Shown here: positions 21,029 through 23,268 of the stretch, piece after piece
Layout: each line of letters opens with the position of its first letter
Position numbering within the stretch: position 1 is the stretch's first letter
NCBI GenBank assembly: GCA_013054445.1
Contig: JAAMPI010000904.1
Span: 1 to 23,268 of the forward strand
Reading direction: 5' to 3'
Source: Cudoniella acicularis
Lineage: Eukaryota > Ascomycota > Leotiomycetes > Helotiales > Helotiaceae
DNA length: 23,268 bases
Made by a program: the position numbers and the translations under genes
Notes under the pieces: generated by a model
Seen by the model: only the letters and a program-made list of their open reading frames with translations
Told to the model about the DNA's origin: nothing
Databases searched by the model: none

Positions 21029-21299
21029 CTGTCAATGAAAAAGACACGAGGGCAAGTCACAAGGAACAGACGGTATTTTGACGTAAAACCCAGTTGTATC
21101 GAAAACTGTGAACAGTCAGTCAAGTGGTCGAATCTAAACCCAATTCGGAAGAGGGCCGAAAAGTTTGACGGTATAGCCAATCAGGGAGCTTTTGTTCTGC
21201 CGGATGGGGTTTCTAGTTCACCTATTTCATCATTTGGACTGCCATTTAGGAGGGCGCCTGAAACGCCTCCAATAAAATTATAGTTGCTTACGTGAGTTT

Positions 21300-22829
21300 T
21301 CCAATACCTTTTTTCAATATCTCACACGGTGCCGGGGCACATGCAGGGACTACGTCATACTTGGATATGCATGAAAACTTAGATAATCCTAGGGATATTT
21401 TTGTTAAGACTTAAAAATGGATCGTAAGCGTTTCGAGACCTAATAACCATCATTAAAGGAGATAAATAACTAGGTTCGCATATAGATACTACACCAACGA
21501 CTGTATTCGAGCTAGTCAAACAGCGATTTGGAATACCCTGCCCGCAATGCTTAGTTACTCTGTAGTCAGCAGATAGAACCCTTAGCGAGAAGTGGTTTTG
21601 TTGTTGCAGTCACCTTCCTGAAATGAATGCCGAGCATGGTGATTGCTGCCACATGCTGATTTTCATTCAATTTTCGACGTACACGGTATGTAGCCTAGAG
21701 ATCCTGTGATTGCATATTCAAAGTTACTTTATCTCCGTAACGTTGGATTTCAAGGAAAGGGCTCCTTGTAACAAACTTACCTACCGGTAGCCAGCTGGCT
21801 TAAAGAGGAAGGCACTAATGGTTTTAGGGGTGTCCAGATGCGAAGAGTGGCTTGACTAAAAAGGAAGGTGCTAAGAGACACAGGTTGGCGAGCAAGTACA
21901 TGCTGAGTGGGTGGGTGTTGCTTATGGCTTGCCGAATATGACGGTTAAATATAAACCGAGGAATGATGCTTTCTACGCCGAGCCTAGTGGCTACTGCGTC
22001 AGGAGAGGAGTGGATGCAAGTCCATTTGCGTAAATGGAGTGACTTTTGCTGAATAGAAGTGCTCATTATACCATGGTTGGGCACGCCGCTGAATCACGTT
22101 CTTAGCTTTTCTGCCAAACAAAAGGCCACTTCACAAGCTAGGGAATTTCATTTGAATACTGTTCTTTTTTTGCTTTCCTATTATGCGACTGCTATATGAC
22201 AATAAATCTTGTTAATAAATTTCAACCTTGATAATAATTTACCGCGCTATTCAATGCCGCTGAATGCATTATCTGTTGGTAAAGGTGGGGCCCCAAAGGG
22301 GTAACACGTCCGAGCTGCTGAATAAGCGAGGCCTATGATGCCTATCCAGGCCTTACTCGTTACTACTGCGCTACATGTATGTAATTTCAATATCTTCTAT
22401 TTTAACAGAAATTTAATTATTTATTATTAAACTAATATTATTCGCCTTATGTATAACAGTTATATTTCGGAATTACCTGACTGTAGATACCTAACCTAAG
22501 AGAAGAACAAAGAAGTGTATTATTTATCACCCCTGTCCCTAGCACCACGATCAAAAAGAAAATTAAAGCTATGAAACAAGACATTGTTCTATGTCAAACA
22601 GATAAAGAGAACTCAAAAGAGCACAATCGTTTTCAACTGATCATCGTGTGAACAATCTATTTAAATAGTCTATACAGGTTATATAGATAAGCTGATTTTG
22701 AATACCGATTTCTTCACTCACTAGATATTTACCATAGGCACCTTCGATTTCCTCCTTACAACTAGAAATAAAACAACAACCTACCAGCCGAGGGTCAATC
22801 AAACAAAATCAACAAAACCCAAAGCAAAA
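21300..22829. other. long intergenic region, no gene recognised
   Basis: About 1.5 kb. No frame resembles a protein family. 22140-22260 and 22380-22460 are very AT-rich. No terminal repeats, tRNA-like or rRNA-like sequence was seen. The last 100 bases before 22830 are A-rich (CAAAATCAACAAAACCC), a plausible 5' leader for the small ORF that follows. Confidence 0.5.
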
Positions 22830-22940
22830 ATGTGCGCAATAACCTTCGTCGAATATCGCGGCTGTCGCCATGTCATTAACATAGGTTTTCGCCGCTGCGT
22901 GGCGAGGGAACCTTGTGATAGAAGTGATTGGCAGGAGTGA
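22830..22940 (+). CDS. possible small Cys-rich protein, probably truncated
   Basis: ATG in good context (CAAAAATGTG) opens MCAITFVEYRGCRHVINIG and continues FRRCVAREPCDRSDWQE to TGA at 22938-22940, 36 aa. The opening MC-x-ITF-x-EY-x-GC-RH resembles small fungal proteins with regularly spaced Cys and His that I have seen but cannot name. After the TGA the same frame continues VTEVAGVCPACSRRREGE, including a CPAC pair that would suit such a protein, until a TAG. Beyond it, a shifted frame (ending in TAA near 23065) is also protein-like (LRAIEQVKTE). A GTGAGT right at the stop could be a splice donor (22937), with a 79-nt intron to 23015 giving a 52-aa product, but no good branch site is seen. 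So: truncated gene, pseudogene or spliced gene, undecided. Confidence 0.35.
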   Translation: MCAITFVEYRGCRHVINIGFRRCVAREPCDRSDWQE

Positions 22941-23268
22941 GTTACTGAAGTAGCGGGAGTGTGCCCTGCTTGCTCCCGAAGACGAGAAGGTGAATAGGAT
23001 AGCGGGTGGGTTAAGTGAAGGAGATGACATGAAGTTGAGAGCTATTGAGCAAGTCAAGACTGAATAATAACTTTTTAAAATAAAGGAAAAGTGTAAAGAG
23101 ACTGTCATTTGTTTAGAACGTGCAAACAAAATTATAATATGCTCTGATGTGAAAATTGCTGAGATTTTAGAGATAGAACATCCATTTCCCTGATGATATA
23201 CGGTGCCTTTAAAAATAGAAATTTGTAAAGTACTAACATTGGCAGCCTTCAAATAACCCCACCCCCCC
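22941..23268. other. window end, possible continuation of small gene
   Basis: Holds the protein-like continuations described for the ORF at 22830, then AT-rich DNA without features and a terminal C-run. The long minus-strand frame across 22809-23252 looks like a shadow. Confidence 0.35.

Noticed and set aside
21035..21283. Plus-strand open frame of 82 codons
   Set aside because: It overlaps protein-like minus-strand sequence tied to the gene remnant and resembles no family; I cannot support it as a gene.
22809..23252. Minus-strand open frame of 147 codons
   Set aside because: It runs antisense to the small Cys-rich ORF, has Ser/Phe/Ile-rich shadow composition and no domain.
1..23268. tRNA, rRNA, CRISPR arrays, riboswitches or prokaryotic elements
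   Set aside because: No cloverleaf-like, rRNA-like or regularly spaced repeat array was seen, and the gene structures are clearly fungal.

Overview
The window looks like nuclear DNA of a filamentous ascomycete (Pezizomycotina; I lean towards Leotiomycetes, but nothing here proves the class). Reasons: short 52-95 nt GT-AG introns with CTAAC/CTGAC-type branch sites near the 3' end, pyrimidine-rich 5' leaders, a PTH11-type seven-helix protein, fungal secreted protein families, and AT-rich intergenic DNA with repeat relics. There are no operons. One ambiguous base (N at 18950) shows the assembly is not fully polished.

Layout. 714-1679 (-): Cys-rich single-pass membrane protein, 2 exons. 2735-4261 (-): PTH11-like 7TM protein, 7 exons. 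6125-7324 (+): SAM-dependent methyltransferase resembling gamma-tocopherol methyltransferases, 4 exons. 8233-9000 (+): secreted DUF8021-like protein. 10086-10758 (-) and 11256-12247 (+): a divergent pair, a small membrane protein of the DUF7719 type and the GPI-anchor enzyme GlcNAc-PI de-N-acetylase (GPI12/PIG-L), sharing a ~500 bp promoter region. 13307-15901 (+): a large 864-codon fungal protein broken by one in-frame TAG. 17289-18513 (+): secreted lysozyme/transglycosylase-like protein whose third intron has lost its GT donor. 19387-20578 (-): secreted neprosin-domain protein with a frameshift at a 9-bp G run. 20759-21028 (-): remnant of an unidentified gene with at least two frameshifts. 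22830-22940 (+): possible small Cys-rich protein cut short by TGA. Repeats: a 34-bp tandem repeat at 15993, three ~100-bp degenerate tandem copies at 16271, and a possible 350-bp solo LTR at 18795.

Biology. The left and middle parts carry ordinary, intact genes (membrane sensing, GPI anchoring, methyl transfer). The right part, from 13.3 kb to the end, differs: every gene there (five) has an apparent lesion (nonsense codon, lost splice donor, homopolymer frameshift, multiple frameshifts, in-frame TGA), and the DNA between them holds the repeats. Three of the lesions can each be explained by one C:G to T:A transition. I see this decay gradient as the most interesting property of the window. 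I did not find a convincing new multi-gene system, biosynthetic cluster, RNA gene or CRISPR array.
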